From Actinocorallia populi (GTDB lineage Bacteria > Actinomycetota > Actinomycetes > Streptosporangiales > Streptosporangiaceae), in the NCBI RefSeq assembly GCF_002995495.1, contig NZ_PVZV01000013.1, forward strand, positions 62,001 through 126,000: a DNA stretch of 64,000 nucleotides, in the 5' to 3' direction. The notes beneath the pieces were generated by a model. It had not been told where the DNA came from and ran no database searches. It saw nothing but the letters and a program-made list of their open reading frames with translations. Every line of letters begins with the position of its first letter. Positions within the stretch are counted from its first letter, which is position 1. The translations under genes and the position numbers were made by a program. Positions 1 to 8,519 of this stretch are shown here, piece by piece.

Positions 1-841
1 TCTCGGCCTTCATCAGCGCGATGACGATCCGCCGCCCGTCGCGTTCGGCCGCGCCCACGAACGTCTGCCGCGCGGCGTTGGTGTAGCCGTTCTTGCCCGC
101 GATGAAGCCCCGGTAATGCCGTGACTCGCCCGGGAGCATCCGTATGTGGGAGTAGATCGGCATCATGTAGCGCTTGGCGGGGGTCTTCTTCTTGGTCTTC
201 TTGTCGACCTTCGCCGGGCGCAGCGCGGGGAAGGTCGAGTGCACCGTCGAGGCGTACTCGACGAACTCGGGGATCGCCAGCCCCGCCCGCAGGATCAGCG
301 CCAGGTCGTAGGAGGTGGTGTACTGCGTCTTGACGCTCAGCCCCAGGTCGACGTCGAGACCGTTGGGGGAGCCCGCCAGGGTGTTCACCGCGCCGATCCG
401 CCCGGCCTCGGCGTTCATCAGGTCCAGGGTCGGCCGCATCCCGCCCTGCGGCTGGGTCAGGGTCATCGCCGCGTCGTTCGCCGACGCCATGAGCAGCGCC
501 CGGAACAGGTCGGCGGAGCTGTAGCTCAGCTTCGGCGTCATGCCGACCTTGGTGCCCTCGGGCTCCACGCTCTCCCTGGTCGGGGTGATCATGGTGTCCC
601 CGCCGAGCCGCGGGATGAGGGTGACCGCGGTGAGCACCTTCTGGGTGCTGGCCGGCAGGAACCGCTTGTGCGGGTTGTGCGCCGCCAGCACCTCGCCGGT
701 GTCGGCGTCCGCGATGATCCACGACCCCGCCTTGATCTTCTTCAACGGCGTGTCCGGCGCGGCGGCGGCGGGCACGGGGGCCAGCGCGACGGTCAGCATG
801 GCGGCGGCAGCCGCGGCGGCGGCTCTGTGCGGTGCTCCCAT
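1..841 (-). CDS. D-alanyl-D-alanine carboxypeptidase (peptidase S11), 3' end cut by window
   Basis: This is a penicillin-binding-protein-type serine carboxypeptidase that trims the terminal D-Ala from peptidoglycan stem peptides outside the cell. About 280 residues are visible; the C-terminus lies beyond the window edge. The ATG at 841 begins a short Ala-rich signal peptide (roughly residues 1-28). The three active-site motifs can be read: SxxK as S65-T-Q-K68, SxN as S120-A-N122, and the third box as K250-N-G252 rather than the usual KTG. Spacing between the motifs is normal for the S11 family. The gene is divergent from a small membrane protein, the arrangement recalled from Streptomyces SCO4847/SCO4848. 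A TAGGCT -10-like box on this strand (856-851) sits 9 bases before the start. Confidence 0.9.
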   Translation of the reverse strand, partial: MGAPHRAAAAAAAAMLTVALAPVPAAAAPDTPLKKIKAGSWIIADADTGEVLAAHNPHKRFLPASTQKVLTAVTLIPRLGGDTMITPTRESVEPEGTKVGMTPKLSYSSADLFRALLMASANDAAMTLTQPQGGMRPTLDLMNAEAGRIGAVNTLAGSPNGLDVDLGLSVKTQYTTSYDLALILRAGLAIPEFVEYASTVHSTFPALRPAKVDKKTKKKTPAKRYMMPIYSHIRMLPGESRHYRGFIAGKNGYTNAARQTFVGAAERDGRRIVIALMKAE

Positions 842-850
842 GAAGACGAG

Positions 851-885
851 AGCCTAACCGGCCGGGTCGTGCCGCCGCCTACCCT
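851..885. promoter_or_regulatory. Overlapping divergent promoters of the carboxypeptidase and the small membrane protein
   Basis: Only 50 bases separate the two divergent starts. On the plus strand TACCCT (880-885) is followed by six bases and the GTG at 892, the geometry of a leaderless actinobacterial mRNA. On the minus strand TAGGCT (856-851) lies 9 bases before the ATG at 841. Transcription start sites are inferred from motifs only. Confidence 0.45.
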
Positions 886-891
886 GCAAGG

Positions 892-1098
892 GTGACTTCT
901 CGACGTTCGGCCGTGTTCCTGCTGGCACTGGCCGCCTTCATGGCCTTTGAATGGATCATGCTCGCCAAGAACCTGGGCAGCGGCCCCCGGCGGGCGACGG
1001 CGTTCTACGTCGTGCACTACGTCCTGGCCGCAGCGAACGTGGTCTTCGCCGCGATCCTCGCGAGGATCGGGTGGAAGGCGTGGAAGAGGTCATCGTGA
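892..1098 (+). CDS. Small integral membrane protein, SCO4848-like
   Basis: A 68-residue protein with two hydrophobic segments (about residues 8-25 and 38-60) and a basic C-terminus ending KAWKRSS. Its size, topology and divergent position beside an S11 D-Ala-D-Ala carboxypeptidase match the actinobacterial SCO4848-family membrane proteins as I recall them; no biochemical role is known to me. The GTG start is chosen because TACCCT at 880-885 lies six bases before it, so the mRNA is probably leaderless. The stop (1096-1098) overlaps an alternative GTG start of mutA at 1095, so readthrough or coupling into mutA is possible. Confidence 0.75.
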   Translation: MTSRRSAVFLLALAAFMAFEWIMLAKNLGSGPRRATAFYVVHYVLAAANVVFAAILARIGWKAWKRSS

Positions 1099-1132
1099 CA
1101 CCCCGCTCGCAGTCGTCTAATAAGGGTTCGCC

Positions 1133-1138
1133 TACCAT
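1133..1138 (+). promoter_or_regulatory. Candidate -10 box of the mutAB-meaB operon
   Basis: TACCAT fits the actinobacterial TANNNT -10 consensus and ends seven bases before the ATG at 1146. No Shine-Dalgarno sequence precedes that ATG, so a leaderless operon mRNA is the simplest reading. A competing start, GTG at 1095, has GAAGAGG just upstream. Confidence 0.4.
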
Positions 1139-1145
1139 CCCTTCC

Positions 1146-2891
1146 ATGGAGTTGGCTGCTGCCTTCCCCCAAGCTGAGCGCGAGCGTTGGCGGGAGCTAT
1201 TGAAGGGCGTACTCCGCAAGTCCGGAGCCGCCACCGAAGACACCCCTCTCGACGCCGTCGAGGAACTGCTCACGAGGCAGTCCTACGACGGCGTCCCGAT
1301 CGCACCCCTGTACACCGCGGATGAGGCGGTCGCCTCACGGCCGTTCGCCACCGCCCCGCGTGACGGAGACGAGAACCCGGCGGGCTGGGACGTGCGGCAA
1401 CGGCACGCCGACCCGCATCCGGAGCGCACCAGGGAGGCGATCCTCGCCGACCTGGAGAACGGCGCCACCTCGGTGTGGCTGACCGTCGGCGACGCGGGCG
1501 TCCCGGTCGCCGCCCTGGGCGAGGTGCTCAAGGGCGTGCACACCGACCTGGCGGCGGTCGTCCTGGACGCCGGGCCGCGGACCGAGCAGGCGGCCGAGGC
1601 GTTCCTCGCGCTGGCCGGGCCCGCGTCCCTGGGCAACCTCGGCGCCGACCCGCTCGGCCTGGAGGCCCGCACCGGCGTGCGGACCCCGGTCCCGGCCGAC
1701 CTGGCGCGGCGCGTCGCCGCCGGATTCCCCGGCATCCGCACCTTCACCGTGGACGGCACCGCCTACCACGACGCCGGCGGCTCCGACGCCCAGGAGCTCG
1801 GCGCGGTCCTCGCCGCCGCCGTGGCCTACCTGCGGGAGCTGACGGAGGCCGGGCTGAGCGTCGACGACGCCGCCGGGCAGCTGGAGTTCCGCTACGCCGC
1901 GCACGCCGGCCAGTTCCTCACCATCGCCAAGCTGCGCGCCGCGCGCCGCCTGTGGACGCGGGTCGCCTCGCTGTCCGGCGTGTCCGACACCACCGCGAGG
2001 ATCCACGCGGTGACGTCCGACGCGATGATGACCCGGCGCGACCCGTGGGTGAACATGCTGCGCACGACCGTCGCGTGCTTCGCCGCCGGGGTCGGCGGCG
2101 CGGACTCGGTGACCGTCCAGCCGTTCGACGCCCGCCTCGGCCTGCCCGACGCCTTCTCGCGCCGCATCGCCCGCAACACCCAGACGCTGCTGCTGGAGGA
2201 GTCCTCCCTGGCCCGCGTCGTGGACCCGGCGGGCGGCTCCTGGTACGTCGAGCAGCTCACCGAGCGGCTCGCCCAGGCCGCCTGGAAGTGGTTCACCGAG
2301 ATCGAGAAGGCCGGCGGCCTGGCCGCCGCGCTGGAGTCCGGCCTCGTCGAGCGCGAGCTCGCGGCCACCTGGGAGCGGCGCCGCAAGGACCTCGCCCGGC
2401 GCAAGGCCCCGCTGACCGGCGTCAGCGAGTTCCCCAACCTGGCCGAGGAGCTCCCCGTGCGGGAGGAGGCCCCGGCTCCGCTGAGCGGCGGGCTGCCCCG
2501 GCACACCTACGCGCAGGACTACGAGGCGCTGCGCGACCTGGCCGACGCCCAGGCCGAGCGGCCGAAGGTCTTCCTGGCCGTCCTCGGACCCGTCGCCGCG
2601 CACACGGCGCGCGCCTCGTTCGCCGCCAACCTGTTCCAGGCGGGCGGCATCGAGACCGTCAGCGGCGCGCCCGAGGAGTTCGACGGCGGCGTGGCGGTCA
2701 TCTGCTCCAGCGACAAGCTGTACGCCGAGCAGGCCGAGGCCGCCGCCAGGACGCTGAAGGAGCGCGGCGCGGTCAAGGTCTGGCTGGCCGGTAAGGGCGA
2801 GTACACCGGGGTGGACGGCAACGTCTTCGCCGGGTGCAACGCGATCGAGATCCTGGAGGGGACCCTTCGGGACCTGGGAGTGACGGCATGA
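1146..2891 (+). CDS. mutA: Methylmalonyl-CoA mutase small (beta) subunit MutA
   Basis: Non-catalytic subunit of the adenosylcobalamin-dependent mutase that converts (R)-methylmalonyl-CoA to succinyl-CoA in the cytoplasm. The 581-residue chain has the mutase barrel domain (about 60-430, with the family segment ending [17 protein letters not shown]) and a C-terminal flavodoxin-like domain (about 465-581). The cobalamin-ligating DxHxxG motif is absent from that C-terminal domain (it reads [11 protein letters not shown]), as expected for the small subunit. Its stop overlaps the mutB ATG as ATGA, so the two subunits are translationally coupled. The start is ATG 1146 behind a leaderless-type -10 box; GTG 1095 would add 17 residues and overlap the preceding stop. 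Confidence 0.92.
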   Translation: MELAAAFPQAERERWRELLKGVLRKSGAATEDTPLDAVEELLTRQSYDGVPIAPLYTADEAVASRPFATAPRDGDENPAGWDVRQRHADPHPERTREAILADLENGATSVWLTVGDAGVPVAALGEVLKGVHTDLAAVVLDAGPRTEQAAEAFLALAGPASLGNLGADPLGLEARTGVRTPVPADLARRVAAGFPGIRTFTVDGTAYHDAGGSDAQELGAVLAAAVAYLRELTEAGLSVDDAAGQLEFRYAAHAGQFLTIAKLRAARRLWTRVASLSGVSDTTARIHAVTSDAMMTRRDPWVNMLRTTVACFAAGVGGADSVTVQPFDARLGLPDAFSRRIARNTQTLLLEESSLARVVDPAGGSWYVEQLTERLAQAAWKWFTEIEKAGGLAAALESGLVERELAATWERRRKDLARRKAPLTGVSEFPNLAEELPVREEAPAPLSGGLPRHTYAQDYEALRDLADAQAERPKVFLAVLGPVAAHTARASFAANLFQAGGIETVSGAPEEFDGGVAVICSSDKLYAEQAEAAARTLKERGAVKVWLAGKGEYTGVDGNVFAGCNAIEILEGTLRDLGVTA

Positions 2892-5065
2892 GCATCCCCG
2901 ACTTCTCCGACGTCCCGCTCGGCGAGCCCGTAGCGCCGGACGTCCTCGAAAAGCAGTGGCGTGAGGCGGCCGGCGAGCGGCCGTCCTGGGACACGCCCGA
3001 AGGCATCGACGTCAAGCCGCTGTACGGCGCCGAGGACCTGGCGGGTCTGGACTTCCTGCACACGTTCCCGGGCATCAAGCCGTTCCTGCGCGGCCCGTAC
3101 GCGCCGATGTACGCGACCCAGCCGTGGACGATCCGGCAGTACGCCGGGTTCTCCACCGCCGAGGAGTCCAACGCCTTCTACCGCCGCAACCTCGCGGCCG
3201 GGCAGAAGGGCCTGTCGGTCGCGTTCGACCTCGCCACCCACCGCGGTTACGACTCCGACCACCCGCGCGTGGCCGGCGACGTCGGCATGGCGGGCGTGGC
3301 GATCGACTCGATCTACGACATGCGGCAGCTGTTCGACGGGATCCCGCTGGACAAGATGTCGGTGTCGATGACCATGAACGGGGCGGTCCTGCCCATCCTG
3401 GCCCTGTACGTGGTGGCCGCGGAGGAGCAGGGGGTGGCGCCGGAGCAGCTGGCCGGGACCATCCAGAACGACATCCTCAAGGAGTTCATGGTCCGCAACA
3501 CCTACATCTACCCGCCCGCCCCCTCGATGCGGATCATCTCCGACATCTTCGAGTACACCTCGCAGAAGATGCCGAAGTACAACTCGATCTCCATCTCCGG
3601 TTATCACATTCAGGAGGCCGGGGCCACGGCCGACCTGGAGCTGGCGTACACCCTCGCCGACGGCGTGGAGTACATCCGGGCGGGCCGGGCGGCGGGCCTG
3701 GACATCGACGCGTTCGCGCCGCGGTTGTCGTTCTTCTGGGCGATCGGTATGAACTTCTTCATGGAGGTCGCCAAGCTCCGGGCCGGACGCCTGCTGTGGG
3801 CCAAGCTGGTCAAGCAGTTCGACCCCAAGAGCGACAAGTCGTTGTCGCTGCGCACCCACTCCCAGACCTCCGGCTGGTCGCTGACCGCCCAGGACGTCTA
3901 CAACAACGTGGCGCGCACCTGCATCGAGGCGATGGCGGCCACCCAGGGCCACACCCAGTCGCTGCACACCAACGCCCTCGACGAGGCGCTGGCGCTGCCG
4001 ACGGACTTCTCCGCCCGCATCGCCCGCAACACCCAGCTGCTGCTCCAGCAGGAGTCCGGCACCACCCGGGTCATCGACCCGTGGGGCGGCTCCTACTACA
4101 TGGAGAAGCTCACCCACGACCTCGCCGCCCGCGCCTGGGAGCACATCCAGGAGGTCGAGAAGTACGGCGGCATGGCCAAGGCCATCGACGAGGGGCTGCC
4201 CAAGCTCCGCATCGAGGAGGCCGCGGCCCGCACCCAGGCCCGTATCGACGCCGGCCGCCAGCCGGTCATCGGCGTCAACAAGTACCGGCCGGACGTCGAC
4301 GAGATGATCGACGTCCTCAAGGTCGACAACGCCTCCGTGCGGGCCCAGCAGATCGCCAAGCTGGAGCGGCTGCGCGCCGAGCGCGACCCGCAGGCCGTCT
4401 CCCGCGCGCTCGACGCGCTGACGGCCGCCGCCGGGGCCGACCAGGTCGGCGACCTGGAGCACAACCTGCTCAAGCTCGCCATCGACGCCGCCCGCGCCAA
4501 GGCGACCGTCGGGGAGATCTCCGACGCCCTGGAGAAGGCGTACGGACGGCACTCCGCCACGATCCGTACCATCTCCGGTGTGTACCGGGAGGAGGCCGGA
4601 GCCGTGTCCGCGATCGAGAACGCCCGCAGGGCGACCGACGAGTTCGCCGAGGCCGAGGGCCGCCGCCCCCGCATCCTGGTGGCGAAGATGGGCCAGGACG
4701 GCCACGACCGGGGCCAGAAGGTGATCGCCTCCGGCTTCGCCGACCTTGGCTTCGACGTCGACGTCGGCCCGCTGTTCCAGACCCCGGAGGAGGTGGCCCG
4801 CCAGGCCGTCGAGGCCGACGTGCACATCGTCGGCGTCAACTCCCTGGCCGCCGGACACCTCACCCTGGTGCCCGCCCTGAAGTCCGCGCTGGCCGGGCTC
4901 GGCCGCGAGGACATCATGATCGTCGTCGGCGGCGTCATCCCGCCGCAGGACTTCGACGAGCTGCGCGCCGCCGGGGCCTCGGCCATCTTCCCGCCCGGCA
5001 CGGTCCTGTCCGAGGCCGCGCTCGACCTGCTGAAGGAGTTGTCCGCCAGCCTTGGCCACGCCTGA
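2888..5065 (+). CDS. mutB: Methylmalonyl-CoA mutase large (alpha) subunit MutB
   Basis: Catalytic subunit of methylmalonyl-CoA mutase; it carries adenosylcobalamin and catalyses the radical carbon-skeleton rearrangement to succinyl-CoA. Length is 725 residues, normal for the family. The N-terminal substrate-binding barrel spans about 50-560, with the CoA-channel region around [14 protein letters not shown]. The C-terminal cobalamin domain contains the base-off DxHxxG motif as D604-G-H606-D-R-G609, where His606 would ligate cobalt. The ATG overlaps the mutA stop, and the 3' end overlaps the start of meaB. With AccA3, AccD and AccE elsewhere in this window it forms the propionyl-CoA to succinyl-CoA route; the epimerase between them is not seen here. 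Confidence 0.96.
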   Translation: MSIPDFSDVPLGEPVAPDVLEKQWREAAGERPSWDTPEGIDVKPLYGAEDLAGLDFLHTFPGIKPFLRGPYAPMYATQPWTIRQYAGFSTAEESNAFYRRNLAAGQKGLSVAFDLATHRGYDSDHPRVAGDVGMAGVAIDSIYDMRQLFDGIPLDKMSVSMTMNGAVLPILALYVVAAEEQGVAPEQLAGTIQNDILKEFMVRNTYIYPPAPSMRIISDIFEYTSQKMPKYNSISISGYHIQEAGATADLELAYTLADGVEYIRAGRAAGLDIDAFAPRLSFFWAIGMNFFMEVAKLRAGRLLWAKLVKQFDPKSDKSLSLRTHSQTSGWSLTAQDVYNNVARTCIEAMAATQGHTQSLHTNALDEALALPTDFSARIARNTQLLLQQESGTTRVIDPWGGSYYMEKLTHDLAARAWEHIQEVEKYGGMAKAIDEGLPKLRIEEAAARTQARIDAGRQPVIGVNKYRPDVDEMIDVLKVDNASVRAQQIAKLERLRAERDPQAVSRALDALTAAAGADQVGDLEHNLLKLAIDAARAKATVGEISDALEKAYGRHSATIRTISGVYREEAGAVSAIENARRATDEFAEAEGRRPRILVAKMGQDGHDRGQKVIASGFADLGFDVDVGPLFQTPEEVARQAVEADVHIVGVNSLAAGHLTLVPALKSALAGLGREDIMIVVGGVIPPQDFDELRAAGASAIFPPGTVLSEAALDLLKELSASLGHA

Positions 5066-6032
5066 CGTCAGGGAATACGCGGCCGGTGTCCGGGAGGGCT
5101 CCCGAGCGTGGATCGCCCGCACGATCACGCTCGTGGAGTCCACCCGGCCCGACCACCGGCGGCTCGCCCAGTCCGTGCTGGCCGAGCTCGCCCCGTACGC
5201 CGGGAACGCCCGCCGCGTCGGCATCACCGGCGTCCCCGGCGTCGGCAAGTCCACCACGATCGACGCCCTGGGCTCGCACCTGACGGGCCTGGGCCACCGG
5301 GTCGCCGTCCTGGCCGTCGACCCGTCGTCCACCCGGACCGGCGGCTCGATCCTGGGCGACAAGACCCGCATGGCCCGCCTGTCGGCCGACCCGAACGCGT
5401 TCATCCGCCCCTCGCCGACGGCCGGCACGCTCGGCGGCGTCGCCAAGGCCACCCGCGAGGCCATGGTCGTCATGGAGGCCGCGGGCTACGACGTGATCCT
5501 CGTGGAGACCGTCGGCGTGGGCCAGTCGGAGACCACGGTCGCCGAGATGACGGACTCCTTCCTGTTCCTGACGATCGCCCGCACCGGCGACCAGCTTCAG
5601 GGCATCAAGAAGGGCGTCCTGGAGCTCGCGGACGTCATCGCGGTCAACAAGGCCGACGGCGACCACGCCATGGAGGCCAGGAGGGCGGCCCGCGAGCTCG
5701 CCGGAGCCCTCCGCCTCCTGCGCGGCCGCTCCGAGCGCGTCGTCCCCGTCCTGACCTGCAGCGCCCTGGAAGGCACCGGACTCGCCGACGTCTGGGACCA
5801 GATCATCGCCCACCAGGACGCCCTCCGCGAGTCCGGCGAACTGGAACGCCGCCGCCGCGACCAGCAGATCCGCTGGACCTGGGCCATGGTCGAGGACCGC
5901 CTCCTGCACGCCCTGCGCACGGACCCCGCCGTCCAGTCCCTCGCCCCCGACCTGGAACGCCGCGTCGCCGAAGGCGAACTCCCCCCGGCCATCGCCGCGG
6001 AGCAGATCCTCAAGGCCTTCTCCGGCGACTGA
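5052..6032 (+). CDS. meaB: Methylmalonyl-CoA mutase-associated GTPase MeaB
   Basis: G3E-family P-loop GTPase that gates cofactor loading of methylmalonyl-CoA mutase and protects it from inactivation. The 326-residue protein has a Walker A motif GVPGVGKST at residues 60-68, a switch region around [18 protein letters not shown], a Walker B/G3 region in [10 protein letters not shown], and the base-specificity motif NKAD near residue 197. The start is taken as TTG 5052, overlapping the mutB stop by 14 bases. No strong ribosome-binding site precedes it (GGAG lies about 13 bases upstream), so translation probably depends on coupling to mutB. Third and last gene of the operon, followed by a long hairpin. 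Confidence 0.93.
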   Translation: MATPDVREYAAGVREGSRAWIARTITLVESTRPDHRRLAQSVLAELAPYAGNARRVGITGVPGVGKSTTIDALGSHLTGLGHRVAVLAVDPSSTRTGGSILGDKTRMARLSADPNAFIRPSPTAGTLGGVAKATREAMVVMEAAGYDVILVETVGVGQSETTVAEMTDSFLFLTIARTGDQLQGIKKGVLELADVIAVNKADGDHAMEARRAARELAGALRLLRGRSERVVPVLTCSALEGTGLADVWDQIIAHQDALRESGELERRRRDQQIRWTWAMVEDRLLHALRTDPAVQSLAPDLERRVAEGELPPAIAAEQILKAFSGD

Positions 6033-6083
6033 CGCACCGCAAGGCGCACGAGCCGCGCAGGCCCGGCCGGGTGCGTCAGTCGC
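6025..6083 (+). terminator. Long hairpin at the end of the mutAB-meaB operon
   Basis: GCGACTGACGCACC (6025-6038) pairs perfectly with 6070-6083, a 14-bp stem enclosing a 31-base GC-rich loop. The stem includes the meaB stop codon. There is no U-tract, which is common for actinobacterial terminators. Confidence 0.55.
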
Positions 6084-6191
6084 GAGACGTCGCCGGGTCG
6101 TCGGGACGGCCCCGTTATCCGGGCATGCCCACCGTGAACATGTAGGTTGGGTCCAGGTGCCACCACTGCCGAGACCGCGAGGTGAGCTTCG

Positions 6192-6755
6192 ATGACGGCG
6201 ATGCCGGACGAGTCACCTGTCGTCCGTGACGATCTGCGTGCGGCGTTCGCAGCTCTCGAGGTGATGCCGGGTTTCCGTGCGGAGCTGGTGGATGGAGAGA
6301 TCATCGTGTCACCTACCCCCGACGGGCAGCACGAGACCATCGTCGTGGCGGTCGACGACTGGGTGCGGGAGGTCCACGGCCTGAGGCTGCACCGGAACCT
6401 GACGTTGATCAGTCCGGAGGGGGAGTACGTGCCGGACGGGATCGCGGCTCCCAAAGGCGCGTTCGCGGGCCGGGAATGGCACAGCAAGCCCGACGGCGTG
6501 GCGATGGTGCTGGAGGTGACCTCGGGACGGGCTCGGGACCGCAAGGGAGCCGAGCGGGACAGGGGTCCCAAGCGGCGCGGCTACGCCGCCGCCGACATTC
6601 CGCTGTACCTCCTGATCGACAGGCTGGAGGGAAAAGCGACGATCTTCTCCGAACCCCGGGGAGCCGACTACGCCCACAGTGCTTCGGTCACCTTGGGAGA
6701 GGAACTGCCGATTCCCGCTCCCCTCGAAGGAGTCCTGCCGACCCGCGAATTCTGA
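6192..6755 (+). CDS. Uma2-family (DUF820) nuclease-like protein
   Basis: A 187-residue protein of the Uma2/DUF820 family, a PD-(D/E)XK-fold group expanded in actinobacteria and cyanobacteria whose biological role is unproven. Recognisable features are the N-terminal FRAELVDGEIIVSPTP block, the YVPDGI segment with the first acidic residue, VLEVTSGRA with the second, and YLLIDR followed by a beta-rich C-terminus. The usual lysine spacing after the EVTS strand is blurred here by an RDRKGAERDRGPKRRGY segment. The ATG has GAGGTG about 7 bases upstream. It stands alone downstream of the meaB hairpin. A second, diverged Uma2-like gene lies at 29011-29685. Confidence 0.82.
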   Translation: MTAMPDESPVVRDDLRAAFAALEVMPGFRAELVDGEIIVSPTPDGQHETIVVAVDDWVREVHGLRLHRNLTLISPEGEYVPDGIAAPKGAFAGREWHSKPDGVAMVLEVTSGRARDRKGAERDRGPKRRGYAAADIPLYLLIDRLEGKATIFSEPRGADYAHSASVTLGEELPIPAPLEGVLPTREF

Positions 6756-6874
6756 CCGGCGTACTCACGTGCTCTCATCAGTCCGCAGCGTTCCTCTGGT
6801 GAAAGGTCGGGTCAAGGGCTTTCGCGCTACTGTGCGGCCTGCGAAGGGCGTACGTCAGCGGCGGAAGAGGGCTT

Positions 6875-7846
6875 GTGCGGATCAAGTGGGCGGCTGCCGC
6901 GGGTGTGCTGGTGCTGGGGTCCCTGGGGGCGGCCACTCCGGTGCGGGGTCCCGAGCCGAAGCTCGAATATGAGGCGTCCGGGTGTCCGGTGAAGCCGTAC
7001 GAAGGGCTCAGCGGATTCAGTGGCCAAGCTCCGGCGTCGGCCTACGCGCGTGAGTTCGTTCGCGGTGGCGCCGACTACGCGCTGCTCTGCCGGGGGATGG
7101 GTTTCGGGAAGCCCTCCTGGCTCGAGCCGCTGCGGATCACACGAGGCGTGAAGGAACTGCAGCGGGTGATGGTCGCGCTTCCCCGGGCGAGGGAAGGCGG
7201 GTTCTCCACCTCGATGGGATGCCCGCCCGTCAACCTGGTGCTGCACTACCCGGACGGAAAACGCACCGTCATGTCGTTCGAGTGCAACCGTGACGAGGTG
7301 GGCACGCACAACACGATCCGTGGGGGAGGATCGCGCCTCACCTACGAGTTCGCCCGCCTGTGGCGCGCTGAGCACGCCACGTCCGATCCGTCCAGGATCG
7401 AACCTGCGGCCTGCCTTCCGAGCGTGCCCGGTCGGTCAGGACTGCGGTCCGTCCACCCCGCTCCGGAGATCGTCCGAGAGGGCGGCTACTTCACCTCGGA
7501 CGAACCCAGGCTGCCGTCACCCCTCGCGGTGGTCAACGCCTGCCGCTACACCGCAGATGGCGGCGGCCGGTTGATCCTGCGCGAGCACAAGGCCACCCGC
7601 ACCGGTCTGGAATCCCTCCGGGCCGCCGTGAACGCCGTGAAGCCCAAGAGGCTCCGTCCACTCTGCGGCGGTTACGGCGGCCGCAAGAGCACCTCTGTGG
7701 ACACCCTCCATCTGACCGACGTCACCGGTCGCAGCGCTCACCTCTACATCGCTCGCAAGCCTTGCGAAGCCGACAAGAGCCTTCTCACCGGCATCTCTCC
7801 CGTGGCCCCCGAGATCTCCGCCATGCTCTCCCTTCTCCTGGACTGA
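6875..7846 (+). CDS. Secreted protein of unknown function
   Basis: I do not recognise this 323-residue protein. The GTG start at 6875 has GAAGAGG six bases upstream. Residues 1-21 form a short basic and hydrophobic signal sequence (WAAAAGVLVLGSLGAATP), so it is probably exported. The mature part holds seven cysteines (in the segments SGCPVKP, LLCRGMG, MGCPPVN, FECNRDE, NACRYTA, RPLCGGY and RKPCEAD), plus one in AACLPS, which suggests disulfides. There may be two related halves, each with a Cys-centred strand such as VVNACRYTADG and a later Cys-rich turn. No catalytic motif or membrane anchor is visible. A small hairpin follows the stop. Confidence 0.7.
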   Translation: MRIKWAAAAGVLVLGSLGAATPVRGPEPKLEYEASGCPVKPYEGLSGFSGQAPASAYAREFVRGGADYALLCRGMGFGKPSWLEPLRITRGVKELQRVMVALPRAREGGFSTSMGCPPVNLVLHYPDGKRTVMSFECNRDEVGTHNTIRGGGSRLTYEFARLWRAEHATSDPSRIEPAACLPSVPGRSGLRSVHPAPEIVREGGYFTSDEPRLPSPLAVVNACRYTADGGGRLILREHKATRTGLESLRAAVNAVKPKRLRPLCGGYGGRKSTSVDTLHLTDVTGRSAHLYIARKPCEADKSLLTGISPVAPEISAMLSLLLD

Positions 7847-7883
7847 GCGAGACGGTCTTCGCGAGCTCGCCTCCCGTCCGGCC

Positions 7884-7900
7884 CCGCCCGTTCCGGGCGG
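7884..7900 (+). terminator. Short GC hairpin after the secreted-protein gene
   Basis: CCGCCCG (7884-7890), loop TTC, CGGGCGG (7894-7900). It lies 37 bases after the stop at 7846 and immediately before the -35 box of the next operon, so it could separate the two transcription units. Confidence 0.4.
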
Positions 7901-7901
7901 C

Positions 7902-7931
7902 TTGGCGAATAGGCGTATACGCCTATATGTT
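7902..7931 (+). promoter_or_regulatory. PadR operon promoter with an 18-bp palindromic operator in the spacer
   Basis: TTGGCG (7902-7907) and TATGTT (7926-7931) form a -35/-10 pair with an 18-base spacer. The -10 ends six bases before the GTG at 7938, so the mRNA is probably leaderless. A perfect palindrome, ATAGGCGTATACGCCTAT (7909-7926), fills the spacer almost exactly, an ideal place for repression by the regulator encoded immediately downstream. Confidence 0.7.
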
Positions 7932-7937
7932 GTGCGG

Positions 7938-8519
7938 GTGCCTTTGGACGCGTCTCAGAACAGCCTGGTGCTGCCGTTGCTCGGACTTCTGGTCGAACGG
8001 CCGTCGCACGCCTATGGACTCGCCTCGCAGCTGCGGGAGCGGTACGGGCATCCGACGGCGACGCGCAGCACGGTCACGTCGCTGCTGAAATCGTTGGAGA
8101 GGGCAGGGTCGGTCGCTTCGCAGCAGCCGGAGCGGGTGGGGAAGCGGCCGCCGCGCACGGTCTACGAGCTGACCGAGGCCGGGATGGCCGACTTCCGGAG
8201 GAAGGTCGAGGCGGGGCTGGGCGAGGGGCGGGCCGCCTCCGTGGACTTCGTCATGGCCGTCGCCTATGCGGGAGTGCTCTCCGCCGACCATGCCGCGTCC
8301 CTCCTGGAGTCCCGTGCCGAACGGCTCGACCGGGAGCTGGCCGGGCTGCGGGACCGGCCCGACGGCGTGGCGGAGGCGCACATGCTCGAAGCGGCCTACT
8401 GGCGCACCATCGTCACCGCCGAGGCCGACTGGGTCAGGACGCTGGCCTCGCGGATCCGCTCGCACGACATCGACTGGCCGGGAGCGGGTCCCGGCGGGCA
8501 GGGGGAGGACCGAAGATGA
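7938..8519 (+). CDS. PadR-family transcriptional regulator
   Basis: A winged-helix repressor of about 193 residues. The N-terminal PadR domain (about residues 8-85) shows the family pattern: LVLPLLGLLVERPSHAYGLASQL, then STVTSLLKSLERAGSV, then a wing with RPPRTVYELTEAG. The C-terminal part (about 95-180) is the helical dimerisation region typical of PadR subfamily 2. I chose GTG 7938 over the upstream in-frame TTG because the -10 box TATGTT lies six bases before it and the longer version would translate through the operator. The palindrome in its own promoter implies autoregulation. Its stop overlaps the next gene's start (ATGA), so the two genes are co-expressed. Confidence 0.87.
   Translation: MPLDASQNSLVLPLLGLLVERPSHAYGLASQLRERYGHPTATRSTVTSLLKSLERAGSVASQQPERVGKRPPRTVYELTEAGMADFRRKVEAGLGEGRAASVDFVMAVAYAGVLSADHAASLLESRAERLDRELAGLRDRPDGVAEAHMLEAAYWRTIVTAEADWVRTLASRIRSHDIDWPGAGPGGQGEDRR

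Noticed and set aside
951-1145. N-terminal extension of mutA starting inside the small membrane-protein gene
   Set aside because: It is an alternate-frame reading of that gene; a leaderless-type promoter supports ATG 1146.
2519-5473. A 984-codon open minus-strand frame opposite mutA, mutB and meaB
   Set aside because: Composition (Gly/Val/Asp/His/Arg) is that of antisense reading of high-GC codons; the plus-strand genes have complete catalytic motifs.
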